A stretch of 64,000 bases of DNA from Bacteroidales bacterium WCE2008 (lineage in GTDB: Bacteria; Bacteroidota; Bacteroidia; Bacteroidales; UBA932): NCBI GenBank assembly GCA_900167925.1, contig FUZM01000005.1:87277-151276 (forward strand). Reading direction: 5' to 3'. Position 1 is the first letter of the stretch. Each line of letters opens with the position of its first letter. A program made the position numbers and the translations under genes. The notes beneath the pieces were generated by a model, which worked only from the letters and a program-made list of their open reading frames with translations, did no database searches and had not been told where the DNA came from. This document shows, piece after piece, positions 52,316 through 62,011 of the stretch.

Positions 52316-53325
52316 TTCGTTCCTTTAAAACGTCCGTTTCCAAGCATCGCCTCAGACTGGCCGCTTACGCGGCTGACCATCTCGCCATACTCTTCAGGAC
52401 TCATGTCCAAATCGAAATAATTCACCGGATTGACCTGATTATTCCTGTAGATGACCTCATAATGCAGGTGAGGCCCGGTCGATTTTCCGGTATTGCCGGA
52501 CTCTCCTATGCACTCTCCCCTCTTCAACTTCATGCCCTCGACGACATAGATCATCTTCATATGCGCATATCGGGTCTTATATCCGAATCCATGGTCAATT
52601 ACGATCGAATTGCCATAGCCGCCAAGCTCGTACTTGACCGTCTCGACCACTCCGTCGCCGGTCGCATATACCGGATAGCCCGGCTTCATCGCGAAATCGA
52701 ATCCGGAGTGGAAACGGGTCTGGCCCGAGATAGGGTCGGACCTGTATCCGAACGGACTGGAGAGCCGGAATCTGTTCCTGTCAGGATTGATCGGAGGGAT
52801 CGCCGGGATGCACGAAGCCATGTCTCCGGCCTTGCGGGCCATCGACTCTATATCGTCGAACGATTTGCTCTGCACATATGCCTTCTTTGTCAGGACATCC
52901 AGACGGATGGCTGTACGTTTGAGCGGAGACTTGTCCCCGACGGCGTCCAGATAAGCATAACGGTTGACTCCGCCGAAACCCGCGTTGCGGATTTCCGGAG
53001 CTATCTCATTCATACCGAATATGTTGCGATAGATTTCGTCATCTCTCATCCTGAGACCTTCGAGAGTCGCCTCGCTGCGGTCCAGCTGGCGGTTCATAAG
53101 CTCTATCTTGGCAGTCCAGTCGGCATTCTTCTTTTTCAGAAGAGCCGTCTTAGGCGGCTCCAGCCCGAGGACTGAAGAGTAAATCCAGAAATAGACCAGA
53201 GACAGAAGAAGGCTTGAAAGGATGAATCCGACCACCCAGGCCACACGCGAGCCCCAGGAGACTTTTTCCACTTCATAAAGCAGAGTCACCGGATTGAGTT
53301 TATATATTCCACCTTTTTTAGCCAT
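52312..53325 (-). CDS. Membrane-anchored M23 (LytM-type) peptidase, paralogue
   Basis: A 337-residue paralogue of the downstream gene. It has a membrane helix at about residues 32-53, a coiled coil (LKKKNADWTAKIELMNRQLD) and an M23 domain with HSGFD and HLHYEVIY as metal ligands. Both copies keep all ligands, so they may form a pair with different substrates or act as partners. ATG 53325 (MAKKGG) is preferred over a start at 53346. Confidence 0.9.
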   Translation of the reverse strand: MAKKGGIYKLNPVTLLYEVEKVSWGSRVAWVVGFILSSLLLSLVYFWIYSSVLGLEPPKTALLKKKNADWTAKIELMNRQLDRSEATLEGLRMRDDEIYRNIFGMNEIAPEIRNAGFGGVNRYAYLDAVGDKSPLKRTAIRLDVLTKKAYVQSKSFDDIESMARKAGDMASCIPAIPPINPDRNRFRLSSPFGYRSDPISGQTRFHSGFDFAMKPGYPVYATGDGVVETVKYELGGYGNSIVIDHGFGYKTRYAHMKMIYVVEGMKLKRGECIGESGNTGKSTGPHLHYEVIYRNNQVNPVNYFDLDMSPEEYGEMVSRVSGQSEAMLGNGRFKGTK

Positions 53326-53370
53326 ACAGAACAGACCCTCCAGCACAAATTGTGCCTGATGCTCAATCTA

Positions 53371-53378
53371 CAAATATA
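53371..53378 (-). promoter_or_regulatory. -7 element of the M23 peptidase operon
   Basis: Minus-strand TATATTTG (plus CAAATATA) lies 46 bases before the ATG at 53325. The -33 region is weak. Confidence 0.5.
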
Positions 53379-53400
53379 CAGATTTTTCCAAAAAAAGTTG

Positions 53401-53408
53401 TAATTTTG
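53401..53408 (+). promoter_or_regulatory. -7 element of alaS
   Basis: TAATTTTG matches TAnnTTTG, 29 bases before the alaS ATG at 53437. No TTTG is present at the standard -33 distance. It faces the M23 promoter in a divergent arrangement. Confidence 0.6.
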
Positions 53409-53436
53409 CAGTTTGTGAAAATTGACGATATTATAT

Positions 53437-56055
53437 ATGACAGCTAATGAAATCAGGCAGAAGTACATAGACTTCTTCGCAAGCAAAGGGCACACCCCCG
53501 TTCCCTCAGCTCCTATGGTCATAAAGAACGACCCGACATTGATGTTCACCAATGCCGGCATGAACCAGTTCAAAGACATATTCCTCGGTAACAGCACCCC
53601 GAAATTCCGCAGAGCTACCGACAGCCAGAAATGCCTCCGCGTGAGCGGCAAGCATAACGACCTCGAGGCGGTGGGCCACGACGGACGCCACCACACCATG
53701 TTCGAAATGCTCGGCAACTGGAGTTTCGGCGACTACTTCAAGACCGAGGCGATCGACTGGGCATGGGAACTGCTTACAGAAGTCTACAAGATAGACAAAT
53801 CCAAGCTCTACGCCACTGTATTCGAGGGTTCGGCCGAAGACGGCACCGAACTCGATACCGAAGCGCGCGAGGCCTGGAAAAAGCACATGCCTGAGGACCA
53901 TATCCTTCTCGGCAACAAGCACGACAACTTCTGGGAGATGGGCGACACCGGCCCATGCGGCCCATGCAGCGAGATCCATATAGACCTCCGCACTGACGAA
54001 GAAATCGCCAAGAAACCGGGAGCAGAGCTTGTCAATACCGACAACGACCAGGTAATCGAGATCTGGAACCTCGTGTTCATGCAGTACAACCGCATGGCCG
54101 ACGGCCACCTCGAATCCCTGCCAGCCAAGAATATCGATACCGGAATGGGCTTCGAGCGCCTCTGCATGGTGCTCCAGGGCAAGACCAGCAACTACGACAC
54201 CGACGTCTTCAGCGGCCTGATCAGCGAACTTGAGAAACTCTCGGGCCACAAATACCACTCAGGCGAGGACGTCGACGTAGCGATGAGAGTATGCGCCGAC
54301 CACATCAGGGCAATCGCATTCTCCATCGCCGACGGCCAGCTCCCTTCCAACGTCAAGGCCGGCTACGTAATCCGCCGAATCCTGCGCCGCGCAGTACGCT
54401 ACGGCTATACCTTCCTCGGATTCAACGAGCCGTTCCTCTGCCGCCTCATCGACAGGCTCGCAGAAGACATGGGCGGAGCATATCCTGAGCTCGTGGCACA
54501 GAAGAAACTCATCGAGAGCGTCATCCGCGAAGAGGAGATGGCCTTCCTCCGCACCCTCGACAGAGGCATCAGGATGCTCGACGACAACATGGCCAAAAAC
54601 GCCGACACCAAGATCATCCCGGGAGTCGACGCCTTCGTGCTCTACGACACCTATGGCTTCCCAATCGACCTTACCGAGCTCATCGCTACGGAAAAGGGCT
54701 ATACCGTAGATCTCGAAGGATTCAACGCTGAGCTCCAGAAGCAGAAGGAGCGCGCCCGCAACGCCACCTCCAACGAGTTCGGAGACTGGACAGAGTACCA
54801 CAGCGGAGAAGACGTGGAATTCGTCGGCTACGACTGCACCACTGTCGAGGAGGCAAGCCTCATCAAACAGCGCACGGTAAAACAGAAGAACAAAGTCTAC
54901 TATCAGCTCGTCTTCGACCGCACTCCTTTCTATGCTGAAATGGGCGGCCAGGTCGGAGATACCGGCTACATACTATCCGCCAGCGGCGAGAAGATCGCTA
55001 TCCTCAACACCGTCAAGGAGAACAACCTTACAATCCACCTGGCAGAACGCATCCCGCAGGACTGCGAAGGCGCGTTCTCTCTCCACGTGGATACGGAAAG
55101 AAGGGCAAGGATAACCTGCAACCATACGGCCACCCACCTTCTCGACCAGGCCCTCCGCGAGATTCTCGGAACCCACGTCGAGCAGAAAGGTTCGTTCGTA
55201 GGTCCGGACTACTTCCGTTTCGACTTCTCGCACTTCTCCAAGATGACGGACGAAGAGATCGTGGCTGCCGAAAGGAGAGTCAACCAGCTTATCCGTTCCG
55301 ACTACGCCCTTGACGAGAAACGTGACGCTACAATGGACGTGGCCAAGGCAATGGGAGCAATCGCTCTCTTCGGCGAAAAATACGGAGACAGAGTCCGCGT
55401 CGTCAAGTTCGGAGATTCAGTCGAGCTCTGCGGCGGTACCCATGCAGCCTCCACAGGCCGCATCGGCATGTTCAAGATAGTTTCCGAAGGCGCTGTAGCC
55501 GCCGGCGTACGCCGTATCGAAGCTGTCACCGGAGCTGCTGCGGAAGACCTCGTATATTCTATGCAGGACAGCCTCAAGGCTGCCAGGGCCTTCTTCAACA
55601 ATGCTCCTGACCTTACAGGCGCTATCCAGAAGATGGTCGCAGAGAACGCCGGCTATAAGAAAGAAATCGAAGGCTTCATGAAAGAGAAAGTGGCCGGCCT
55701 CGCCGCCAGTCTCTCCCAGAATGCGGAGACCGTAGGAGACATCAGGCTCGTGCGCTTTACCACCAGTCTTGACCCTGCCACGGTAAGGGAAGTCGCCGCT
55801 CTTCTCCAGAAAGAAGCCAAAGGCTTTGTTTTTGCAGGAGCGTTCGAGTATGAGGGCAAGCCTCAGCTCGTCCTCATGTACTCTGCCGATCTGGTTGCTT
55901 CAGGCAAGAATGCCGGCAAGGATATCCGCGATGCCGCCAAGTTCATCATGGGTGGCGGCGGTGGACAGCCGGGACTCGCAACAGCAGGCGGCAAGAACCC
56001 TGAGGGCCTCAAGGAAGCCCTCGAAAAGATGGTTGAAACCGCACTTGCAAAGTAA
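53437..56055 (+). CDS. alaS: Alanyl-tRNA synthetase
   Basis: An 872-residue class II synthetase. The N-terminal catalytic domain has [14 protein letters not shown] and [18 protein letters not shown]. The editing domain has its zinc-type sites CNHTATHLL and LCGGTHA. The C-terminal DHHA1-like domain ends in [14 protein letters not shown]. All expected domains are present. ATG 53437 ([14 protein letters not shown]) is preferred over an in-frame TTG at 53422. The next gene starts immediately after the stop codon. Confidence 0.97.
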   Translation: MTANEIRQKYIDFFASKGHTPVPSAPMVIKNDPTLMFTNAGMNQFKDIFLGNSTPKFRRATDSQKCLRVSGKHNDLEAVGHDGRHHTMFEMLGNWSFGDYFKTEAIDWAWELLTEVYKIDKSKLYATVFEGSAEDGTELDTEAREAWKKHMPEDHILLGNKHDNFWEMGDTGPCGPCSEIHIDLRTDEEIAKKPGAELVNTDNDQVIEIWNLVFMQYNRMADGHLESLPAKNIDTGMGFERLCMVLQGKTSNYDTDVFSGLISELEKLSGHKYHSGEDVDVAMRVCADHIRAIAFSIADGQLPSNVKAGYVIRRILRRAVRYGYTFLGFNEPFLCRLIDRLAEDMGGAYPELVAQKKLIESVIREEEMAFLRTLDRGIRMLDDNMAKNADTKIIPGVDAFVLYDTYGFPIDLTELIATEKGYTVDLEGFNAELQKQKERARNATSNEFGDWTEYHSGEDVEFVGYDCTTVEEASLIKQRTVKQKNKVYYQLVFDRTPFYAEMGGQVGDTGYILSASGEKIAILNTVKENNLTIHLAERIPQDCEGAFSLHVDTERRARITCNHTATHLLDQALREILGTHVEQKGSFVGPDYFRFDFSHFSKMTDEEIVAAERRVNQLIRSDYALDEKRDATMDVAKAMGAIALFGEKYGDRVRVVKFGDSVELCGGTHAASTGRIGMFKIVSEGAVAAGVRRIEAVTGAAAEDLVYSMQDSLKAARAFFNNAPDLTGAIQKMVAENAGYKKEIEGFMKEKVAGLAASLSQNAETVGDIRLVRFTTSLDPATVREVAALLQKEAKGFVFAGAFEYEGKPQLVLMYSADLVASGKNAGKDIRDAAKFIMGGGGGQPGLATAGGKNPEGLKEALEKMVETALAK

Positions 56056-58500
56056 ATGAAGAAACTCGACCAGTTCATACTCAAATCATTCTCGGGACCG
56101 TTCTTCGGCATCCTGATAATCGTCGAGTTCATACTGATGATGCAGTTCCTATGGCTGTACATCGATGAACTCGTCGGTAAAGGACTGAGCCTGAAGATCA
56201 TTCTCGAATTCATGGGCTGGGGCGCCGCGACTCTTTTGCCGCTGTCCCTGCCTCTGTCTACCCTGCTGGGATCGGTAATGACCTATGGCCAGATGTCCGA
56301 GAACAATGAACTGATCGCCGTGAAGGCTGCGGGAATCTCCCTCAAGAGAATGCTGCTGCCTATAATGATAGTTTCGGCGCTGATAAGCATCGGAGCCTTT
56401 TTTGCCGCCAACAACCTTGTTCCTATCGCCTACAACAAGATATATACTCTGAGGGACGATATCGGAAAGACCAAGGAAGAGATCAATATCCCTACCGGGA
56501 CCTTCTACGACGGTCTCGAAGGGTATGTCCTCAGGGTTGACAGCAGGGACAAGGGCACCGGAATGATGCACGGGGTGATGGTCTATGACCATACGGCCGA
56601 CAAAGGCAATGTCAGCGTGACCATAGCCGATTCCGCGATGATGAAGATGTCCAAGGCGAAGGATTACATCACCTTCCAGCTCTTCAGCGGAATCAACTAT
56701 CAGGAAACGAACACGATGAGGTACAGGGATACCACCCTGCAGCTTCAGAAGATCGAATTCAGCCGCCAGGAGATGATTATTCCTCTGGAGAATTACGCCT
56801 TCCAGAAGTCCTCCGGCGCCCGCTACGGGGACCAGGTCAAATCGATGGACCTTTCCCGTCAGATTATCGTCAAGGACTCCCTTTCGAGGCAGCTGGACTC
56901 GGTAGTCAACAGAGTCGCGACCGATTTCTGGAACCTGCGTTCCCTGAGATATTACAACCAGCTCGATACCGCAAGGCACTTCAGCCATACAAGCAAATAC
57001 GAATATCCTGAAAAACTCGACTGGAAGGATACCAAGACAAAGAGGCATGCCTATGAATCGGCATCTTCCGCCCTTGCAGACTATTCGTCAATGCTGAAGA
57101 ACAGCGTCGACGGAGTCCGCTACGAGACCAAGATACTTAACAAGGCAAGCGTGGACATACTGCATAAGTTTGCCCAGGCCCTCGCCTGCCTTATATTCTT
57201 CTTTATCGGAGCGCCTCTCGGAGCCTTCGCGACCAAACGGCGCGGTCTGGGAGCCTCGGCCATAATCGCCGTGCTCTTCTTCGTGCTCTACTGGGTTGTC
57301 GACATCAGCGGCGTCAAACTCGGAAATGACGGAAAGGCCAGCGCGGCGGTTGCAGTATTCTTCTCCTCCGCGGTACTTCTGCCGACAGGACTCTTCCTCT
57401 CATGGAAAGCCGTCAACGACGCGAAACTGTTCAGCGGATCGGAGAACTTCGCCTCATGGTGGAGAAAATTAAAGAGTAAGGTCATGGGATTATTCAAGAA
57501 GACAAGAATCGTATATATGGGTACTCCGGAGTTTGCAGTCGCACCTCTGGACGCCCTCGTCAAGGCCGGCTATAACGTAGTCGGAGTAGTCACAGTAGCC
57601 GACAAGCCAAGCGGCCGCGGCCTCAAGCTGAACGAAAGCGCAGTCAAGAAATACGCTGTCGAGCACAACATACCTGTACTCCAGCCTGTCAAGCTCAAGG
57701 ATCCGGAGTTCCTTTCAGCCCTCGAAGCCTTCAAGGCAGACCTCTTCGTGGTCGTCGCCTTCAGGATGCTGCCTGAGGTAGTCTGGAAGATGCCGCCTCT
57801 CGGCACGTTCAACCTCCACGCAGCCCTTCTTCCGCAGTACCGTGGCGCCGCCCCTATCAACTGGGCTGTCATCAACGGCGAAAGGATGACCGGAGCGACC
57901 ACATTCATGATCGACGAGAACATCGACACCGGCGGCATCATGCTCCGCCAGGAGCTCCGCATCTCCGAAACTGACACAGCCGGAGACGTGCACGACAACC
58001 TGATGCCTATCGGCGCCGAACTGGTACTCCAGAGCGTCGAGGGAATAATCGAAAAGAACATAGAGACGCGAGTACAGAGAAGCTTCATCCAGGGCTCCGA
58101 GGTTCTCAAGCCAGCGCCGAAGCTGACCCGCGAGCTCTGCCACATAGACTGGAACGACTCTACAGTCGCCATCTACAACCTTATCCGCGGTCTCAGCCCG
58201 TATCCGGCAGCATTCACGGAACTCGTGAAGGACGGCGAGGCCACCCAGCTCAAGATCTACTCTGCCGAGAAGGCCGGCAATCCTTCCGGAGCAGCCCCTG
58301 GCACTGTAATTTCCGACGGCAAAACCTTCATGCAGATCGCTACCGCCGACGGAGCGATCTCGCTCAAGGACATCCAGCTTGCCGGAAAGAAGAGAATGGA
58401 CATAAAGTCCTTCCTTGCCGGCTTCCGCGAACCTCAGTCTTACAAGACTTCCGAAGGAACATCCAAAGCCGAGATAGCAAAGACTCGCAACAATGTCTAA
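56056..58500 (+). CDS. LptF/G-type permease fused to methionyl-tRNA formyltransferase
   Basis: One uninterrupted 814-codon frame. Residues 1-~460 are an LptF/LptG (YjgP/YjgQ) permease, with N-terminal helices, LLPLSLPLSTLLGSVMTYGQ, a periplasmic middle and C-terminal helices including FFIGAPLGAFATKRRGLG. These move lipopolysaccharide from the inner membrane. Residues ~484-814 are a complete Fmt: VYMGTPEFAVAPLDALVKAG, NLHAALLPQYRGAAPINWA and ENIDTGGIMLRQE. Fmt formylates initiator Met-tRNA. No stop separates them. An internal ATG at 57484 (codon 477), preceded by AGAGTAAGG, would give a 338-residue free Fmt. The frame either makes a membrane-tethered Fmt, or Fmt from internal initiation, or both. 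A sequencing error that removed a stop is possible. Confidence 0.85.
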   Translation: MKKLDQFILKSFSGPFFGILIIVEFILMMQFLWLYIDELVGKGLSLKIILEFMGWGAATLLPLSLPLSTLLGSVMTYGQMSENNELIAVKAAGISLKRMLLPIMIVSALISIGAFFAANNLVPIAYNKIYTLRDDIGKTKEEINIPTGTFYDGLEGYVLRVDSRDKGTGMMHGVMVYDHTADKGNVSVTIADSAMMKMSKAKDYITFQLFSGINYQETNTMRYRDTTLQLQKIEFSRQEMIIPLENYAFQKSSGARYGDQVKSMDLSRQIIVKDSLSRQLDSVVNRVATDFWNLRSLRYYNQLDTARHFSHTSKYEYPEKLDWKDTKTKRHAYESASSALADYSSMLKNSVDGVRYETKILNKASVDILHKFAQALACLIFFFIGAPLGAFATKRRGLGASAIIAVLFFVLYWVVDISGVKLGNDGKASAAVAVFFSSAVLLPTGLFLSWKAVNDAKLFSGSENFASWWRKLKSKVMGLFKKTRIVYMGTPEFAVAPLDALVKAGYNVVGVVTVADKPSGRGLKLNESAVKKYAVEHNIPVLQPVKLKDPEFLSALEAFKADLFVVVAFRMLPEVVWKMPPLGTFNLHAALLPQYRGAAPINWAVINGERMTGATTFMIDENIDTGGIMLRQELRISETDTAGDVHDNLMPIGAELVLQSVEGIIEKNIETRVQRSFIQGSEVLKPAPKLTRELCHIDWNDSTVAIYNLIRGLSPYPAAFTELVKDGEATQLKIYSAEKAGNPSGAAPGTVISDGKTFMQIATADGAISLKDIQLAGKKRMDIKSFLAGFREPQSYKTSEGTSKAEIAKTRNNV

Positions 58501-59167
58501 GATCGTCATAATCGGAGCCGGGGACTTTCCCAAGAAGGAATTCCCCCGTTATCTGGTACGCTGCGCAGACAGGATAATCTGCTGCGACAGCGCTCTCAGA
58601 ACATGGCTCCGGGTCATGGTCCCGATCTTCGGGCAGGAGAGGCTTCCCGACGCTGTCGTCGGGGACATGGACTCGCTGCCGAAAACCCTCCAGAGGTGCT
58701 TTGCCGACCGGATCGTCCATATCTCCGAACAGGACGACAACGACCAGACCAAGGCCATGCGCTACGCAATGGAGCATTATCCCGATGCGACCGAAATCCA
58801 TTTCATCGGAGCCACGGGAAAGCGGGAGGACCACACTGTCGGTAACATGTCCCTGCTCATGGAATATGCGCGTCTCTGGGGCGTCAGCGGACTGCCGTCG
58901 GAGGGAAAGCCGACGGTCGACATGGTAACGGACTACGGGACGATTTTCGCGGTCACGGACTCATGTTCCCTGCCGGTCGGCGAAGGCCGCAGGATATCGG
59001 TCTTCAGCCCGGACAATTCGCTGAAGATCCGGTCGAAGGGACTAGTCTGGCCGACGGACGACGTAGTCTTCGACAACTGGTGGAAGGCTACCCTCAACAG
59101 GGCGTCGGAGGACATAGTCTCCCTGGAGCTTTCACACAAGTCCCTCGTTCTCATCTCCCTCGATTGA
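58493..59167 (+). CDS. Thiamine pyrophosphokinase
   Basis: A 224-residue enzyme converting thiamine to thiamine diphosphate with ATP. Typical motifs are CCDSALRTWL, VVGDMDSLP, DDNDQTKAM and GATGKREDHTVGN. The usual second acidic motif N-D-Q-T-D appears as NDQTK, a small deviation. It overlaps the fmt stop by eight bases (ATG at 58493), so it is translated with the fusion gene. No thiamine riboswitch is visible upstream. Confidence 0.92.
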   Translation: MSKIVIIGAGDFPKKEFPRYLVRCADRIICCDSALRTWLRVMVPIFGQERLPDAVVGDMDSLPKTLQRCFADRIVHISEQDDNDQTKAMRYAMEHYPDATEIHFIGATGKREDHTVGNMSLLMEYARLWGVSGLPSEGKPTVDMVTDYGTIFAVTDSCSLPVGEGRRISVFSPDNSLKIRSKGLVWPTDDVVFDNWWKATLNRASEDIVSLELSHKSLVLISLD

Positions 59168-59193
59168 TTATCTGAAGTTTTTTTCTATATTTG
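59163..59193 (+). promoter_or_regulatory. Promoter of the polyferredoxin/aldo-keto reductase unit
   Basis: ATTG (59163-59166) and TATATTTG (59186-59193) are separated by 19 nt. The -33 box overlaps the stop codon of the thiamine pyrophosphokinase gene. Confidence 0.75.
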
Positions 59194-59218
59194 TCCTGCA
59201 ACATAAGGATAACATTAT

Positions 59219-60610
59219 ATGAAAAATCTCCGCATCGCGCTTGCCGTCATATTCGTGACGGGAATCACCCTGCTTCTTGCGGGACTCGCAGGAGTTCTGC
59301 ACCCTTGGCTCGGGTGGATGGCAAAGCTGCAGTTTCTGCCTGCAGTACTGGCGCTCAATATCGGCGTAATAGTATTTCTGATAATTCTCACTCTGCTTTT
59401 CGGCAGGGTCTATTGTTCTGTAATATGCCCACTGGGCGTACTGCAGGACGGTATTTCCTGGCTGGCAGGGCTTCGCAAGAAAAGAAGGTTCAGCTGGTCT
59501 CCGGAGATCAAGTGGCTCCGTTATGGGGTCTGGGTTATCTTCGTCGCTGCCCTGATCGCAGGAATACAGGTCTTTGTAGCTCTGCTTGCCCCATACAGCG
59601 CATATGGCCGTATGGTCAGAAGCATCATCGATCCCAAGATGCCGGTCGTGTTGGTAGCCGCCGTGACCTTCGTCGTCGTCGCCGTGCTTGCATGGCTGGG
59701 AGGCAGGACGTGGTGCAATACAATCTGCCCGGTCGGTACGACTCTAAGCTTTTTCAGCCGGTTCGCCATTTTCCGTCCGGTCATCGACGCTTCCAAGTGC
59801 AAGAACTGCAAGCTCTGCGAGAAGAATTGCAAGGCCTCATGCATAAATATCCAGGATCATAAGATAGACTACAGCCGATGTGTGGACTGCTTCAATTGTA
59901 TTGACAACTGCAAGTTCGGGGCTCTCCATTACCGTTTCGCCTACGGAAAGAAGGCTTCCGCGCCAGCCGGAGATTCGGCAGACAAGGGTCGCAGGGCATT
60001 CCTGGCGACTGCCGTCGTTCTCGCTCCTGCCGCCGCACTCCAGGCCCAGACCAAGAAGCTGGACGGAGGTTTTGCAGAGATAATCGACAAGAAGAATCCC
60101 GAAAGGACCGTGCCGCTTACGCCATTCGGATCCAAGAGCGTAAAGGATTTCTATAAGCATTGTACGGCTTGTCAGTTATGTATTTCGGCCTGCCCGAACA
60201 ACGTGCTGCGGCCTTCCATGGATATCGACCGGCTAATGCAGCCGGAGATGGGATACGAGAACGGCTATTGCCGTCCTGAATGTACCAAATGCTCCCAGGT
60301 CTGCCCTGCCGGAGCGATACTTCCGCTTACCCCGGAGGAGAAGACGGCCGTCCATATCGGTACCACTGCCGTGGACCGCAGTCTCTGCGTTGTAGAAAGG
60401 GATGGGGTCAGCTGCGGCAACTGTGCGCGCCACTGCCCTGTCGGGGCTATCCGAATGGTCCGTCTCGACCCGGAGAATCCTGACTCGCTGCGTATTCCGG
60501 CCGTTGACGAAAGCCGTTGCATCGGCTGCGGAGCGTGCGAGAATCTCTGTCCGTCGAGACCTTATAGTGCTATTCATGTTAACGGACTCCAGGTCCATAT
60601 AAACTCATAG
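59219..60610 (+). CDS. NapH/NapG-like membrane polyferredoxin
   Basis: A 463-residue iron-sulfur protein. The N-terminal ~180 residues are a NapH/CcoG-like membrane part with four helices and cytoplasmic CSVICPLG and CNTICPVG motifs. Two ferredoxin motifs follow (Cys194-204 and Cys221-231). An internal Tat-like/hydrophobic segment GRRAFLATAVVLAPAAALQA at 258-277 resembles the signal of NapG-type ferredoxins. The second half holds CTACQLCISACP, CTKCSQVCPAG, CGNCARHCPVG and CIGCGACENLCP. It looks like a NapH-NapG fusion that passes electrons across the membrane. The aldo/keto reductase gene follows 3 bp later. Confidence 0.85.
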   Translation: MKNLRIALAVIFVTGITLLLAGLAGVLHPWLGWMAKLQFLPAVLALNIGVIVFLIILTLLFGRVYCSVICPLGVLQDGISWLAGLRKKRRFSWSPEIKWLRYGVWVIFVAALIAGIQVFVALLAPYSAYGRMVRSIIDPKMPVVLVAAVTFVVVAVLAWLGGRTWCNTICPVGTTLSFFSRFAIFRPVIDASKCKNCKLCEKNCKASCINIQDHKIDYSRCVDCFNCIDNCKFGALHYRFAYGKKASAPAGDSADKGRRAFLATAVVLAPAAALQAQTKKLDGGFAEIIDKKNPERTVPLTPFGSKSVKDFYKHCTACQLCISACPNNVLRPSMDIDRLMQPEMGYENGYCRPECTKCSQVCPAGAILPLTPEEKTAVHIGTTAVDRSLCVVERDGVSCGNCARHCPVGAIRMVRLDPENPDSLRIPAVDESRCIGCGACENLCPSRPYSAIHVNGLQVHINS

Positions 60611-60613
60611 ATT

Positions 60614-61957
60614 ATGGATAGAAGAGAATTCCTTAAAAGAGCTGGCGCTGGCGCGGTTGCGCTAGGAGCTGCTGCTTGTACCGGCGGTATTTCCGGTCGG
60701 AAGACTGCCGTGCAGGGGACGTCGGGCGAGATGGTCTACAGGACGAATCCGGCCAACGGGGACAGGGTTTCGCTGCTGGGGTACGGTTGCATGAGGTGGC
60801 CGATGGTCAAGGACGAGAACGGTCGCGACATAATCGACCAGGAGAAGGTCGATGAGCTTATCGACGTCGCAATGAAAAATGGCGTCAATTATTATGATAC
60901 TTCGCCGGCTTATCTGCAGGGACAGTCGGAAAGGGCGACCGGCAAGGCGCTGGCACGTTATCCGCGCAAGTCTTTCTATATCGCTACCAAGCTCTCGAAT
61001 TTCGGAGATGCCAGCCATGAGGCTTCCCTGAAGATGTACAGGGACTCCTTCGAGGAGATGCAGACGGATTATTTCGATTATTATCTGATGCATGCCATCG
61101 GGCGCGGAGGATATGAGGCCTTCAAGCAGAGATATGAGGACAACGGCATGATGGATTTCCTTCTCAAGGAAAGGGAAAGCGGCAGGATCAGGCAGCTGGG
61201 ATTCTCTTTCCATGGGCGCAAGTCGGAGTTTGACGAGCTGCTTGCCCTGCACAACAAATACCATTGGGACTTCGTGCAGATCGAGATGAATTATATGGAC
61301 TGGAAGCATGCCGACGGCGTGCGCAATGTCAATGCCGATTATCTGTACGAGCAGCTGGACAAGCGGGAGATTCCGATTACCATTATGGAGCCTCTCCTGG
61401 GAGGCCGCCTTTCGAGCCTTCCGGAGAATATCGCCACCAAGCTTAAGGAAAGGGACCCTGACGCTTCGCTGGCGTCATGGGCTTTCCGTTTCGTGGGCTC
61501 TTACCCGAGGATACTGACAGTGCTCAGCGGAATGACCTACATGGAGCATCTGCAAGACAATCTCAAGACCTTCATGGATTTCAAGCCTATGGACGAAGAG
61601 GAGCTGGCGTTCATGGAGGAGATGGCTACGCTTATGGCTGAGTATCCTACGGTGAATTGTACTCATTGCAATTACTGTATGCCTTGTCCTTACGGTATAG
61701 ATATTCCGGGCATTTTCGCGCATTACAACAAGTGCGTGAATGAGGGTACGGTTGCCCAGAGCGAGGAGCAGAAGAATTTCCGCAAGCTCCGCAAGGCATA
61801 CCTTACTTCCTACAACAAGGCCATCCCGACCCTGCGCCAGGCTGACCACTGTATAGGCTGCGGCCAGTGCATGGAGCATTGCCCTCAGAGCATCAAGATT
61901 CCGGACCAGCTGCACCGCATCGATGCCTACATCGAAACTCTGAAGCGAAGCATGTAA
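60614..61957 (+). CDS. Tat-exported lipoprotein aldo/keto reductase with two 4Fe-4S motifs
   Basis: A 447-residue protein. The N terminus MDRREFLKRAGAGAVALGAA is a twin-arginine signal, and AAAC (Cys22) is a possible lipobox. The AKR barrel has YYDTSPAY with the catalytic Asp/Tyr pattern, FYIATKLS with Lys, and SFHGRKSEF with His. The C-terminal part carries CTHCNYCMPCPYGIDIP and CIGCGQCMEHCPQSIKIP, two ferredoxin-type motifs. AKRs with Fe-S tails exist in anaerobes, but export is less common. Its close linkage to the polyferredoxin suggests electrons come from the membrane rather than NADPH. The substrate is unknown. Confidence 0.88.
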   Translation: MDRREFLKRAGAGAVALGAAACTGGISGRKTAVQGTSGEMVYRTNPANGDRVSLLGYGCMRWPMVKDENGRDIIDQEKVDELIDVAMKNGVNYYDTSPAYLQGQSERATGKALARYPRKSFYIATKLSNFGDASHEASLKMYRDSFEEMQTDYFDYYLMHAIGRGGYEAFKQRYEDNGMMDFLLKERESGRIRQLGFSFHGRKSEFDELLALHNKYHWDFVQIEMNYMDWKHADGVRNVNADYLYEQLDKREIPITIMEPLLGGRLSSLPENIATKLKERDPDASLASWAFRFVGSYPRILTVLSGMTYMEHLQDNLKTFMDFKPMDEEELAFMEEMATLMAEYPTVNCTHCNYCMPCPYGIDIPGIFAHYNKCVNEGTVAQSEEQKNFRKLRKAYLTSYNKAIPTLRQADHCIGCGQCMEHCPQSIKIPDQLHRIDAYIETLKRSM

Positions 61958-61987
61958 AAAATCAGCCGCCCCGGAAGGGACGGCTGA
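61956..61987 (-). terminator. Intrinsic terminator of the minus-strand lipoprotein genes
   Basis: TCAGCCG-C-CCC (61962-61972) pairs with GGG-A-CGGCTGA (61977-61987) with one mismatch and a GGAA loop. On the minus strand it is followed by TTTTTT (61961-61956). It overlaps the stop codon of the convergent aldo/keto reductase gene. Confidence 0.85.
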
Positions 61988-62011
61988 AATCATATAGAGA
62001 GGAAAAATCCT

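Noticed and set aside
59168..59218. Possible thiamine riboswitch near thiamine pyrophosphokinase
   Set aside because: The gap is only 51 bases, lies downstream of the kinase gene and contains a promoter; no thi-box-like sequence is seen.
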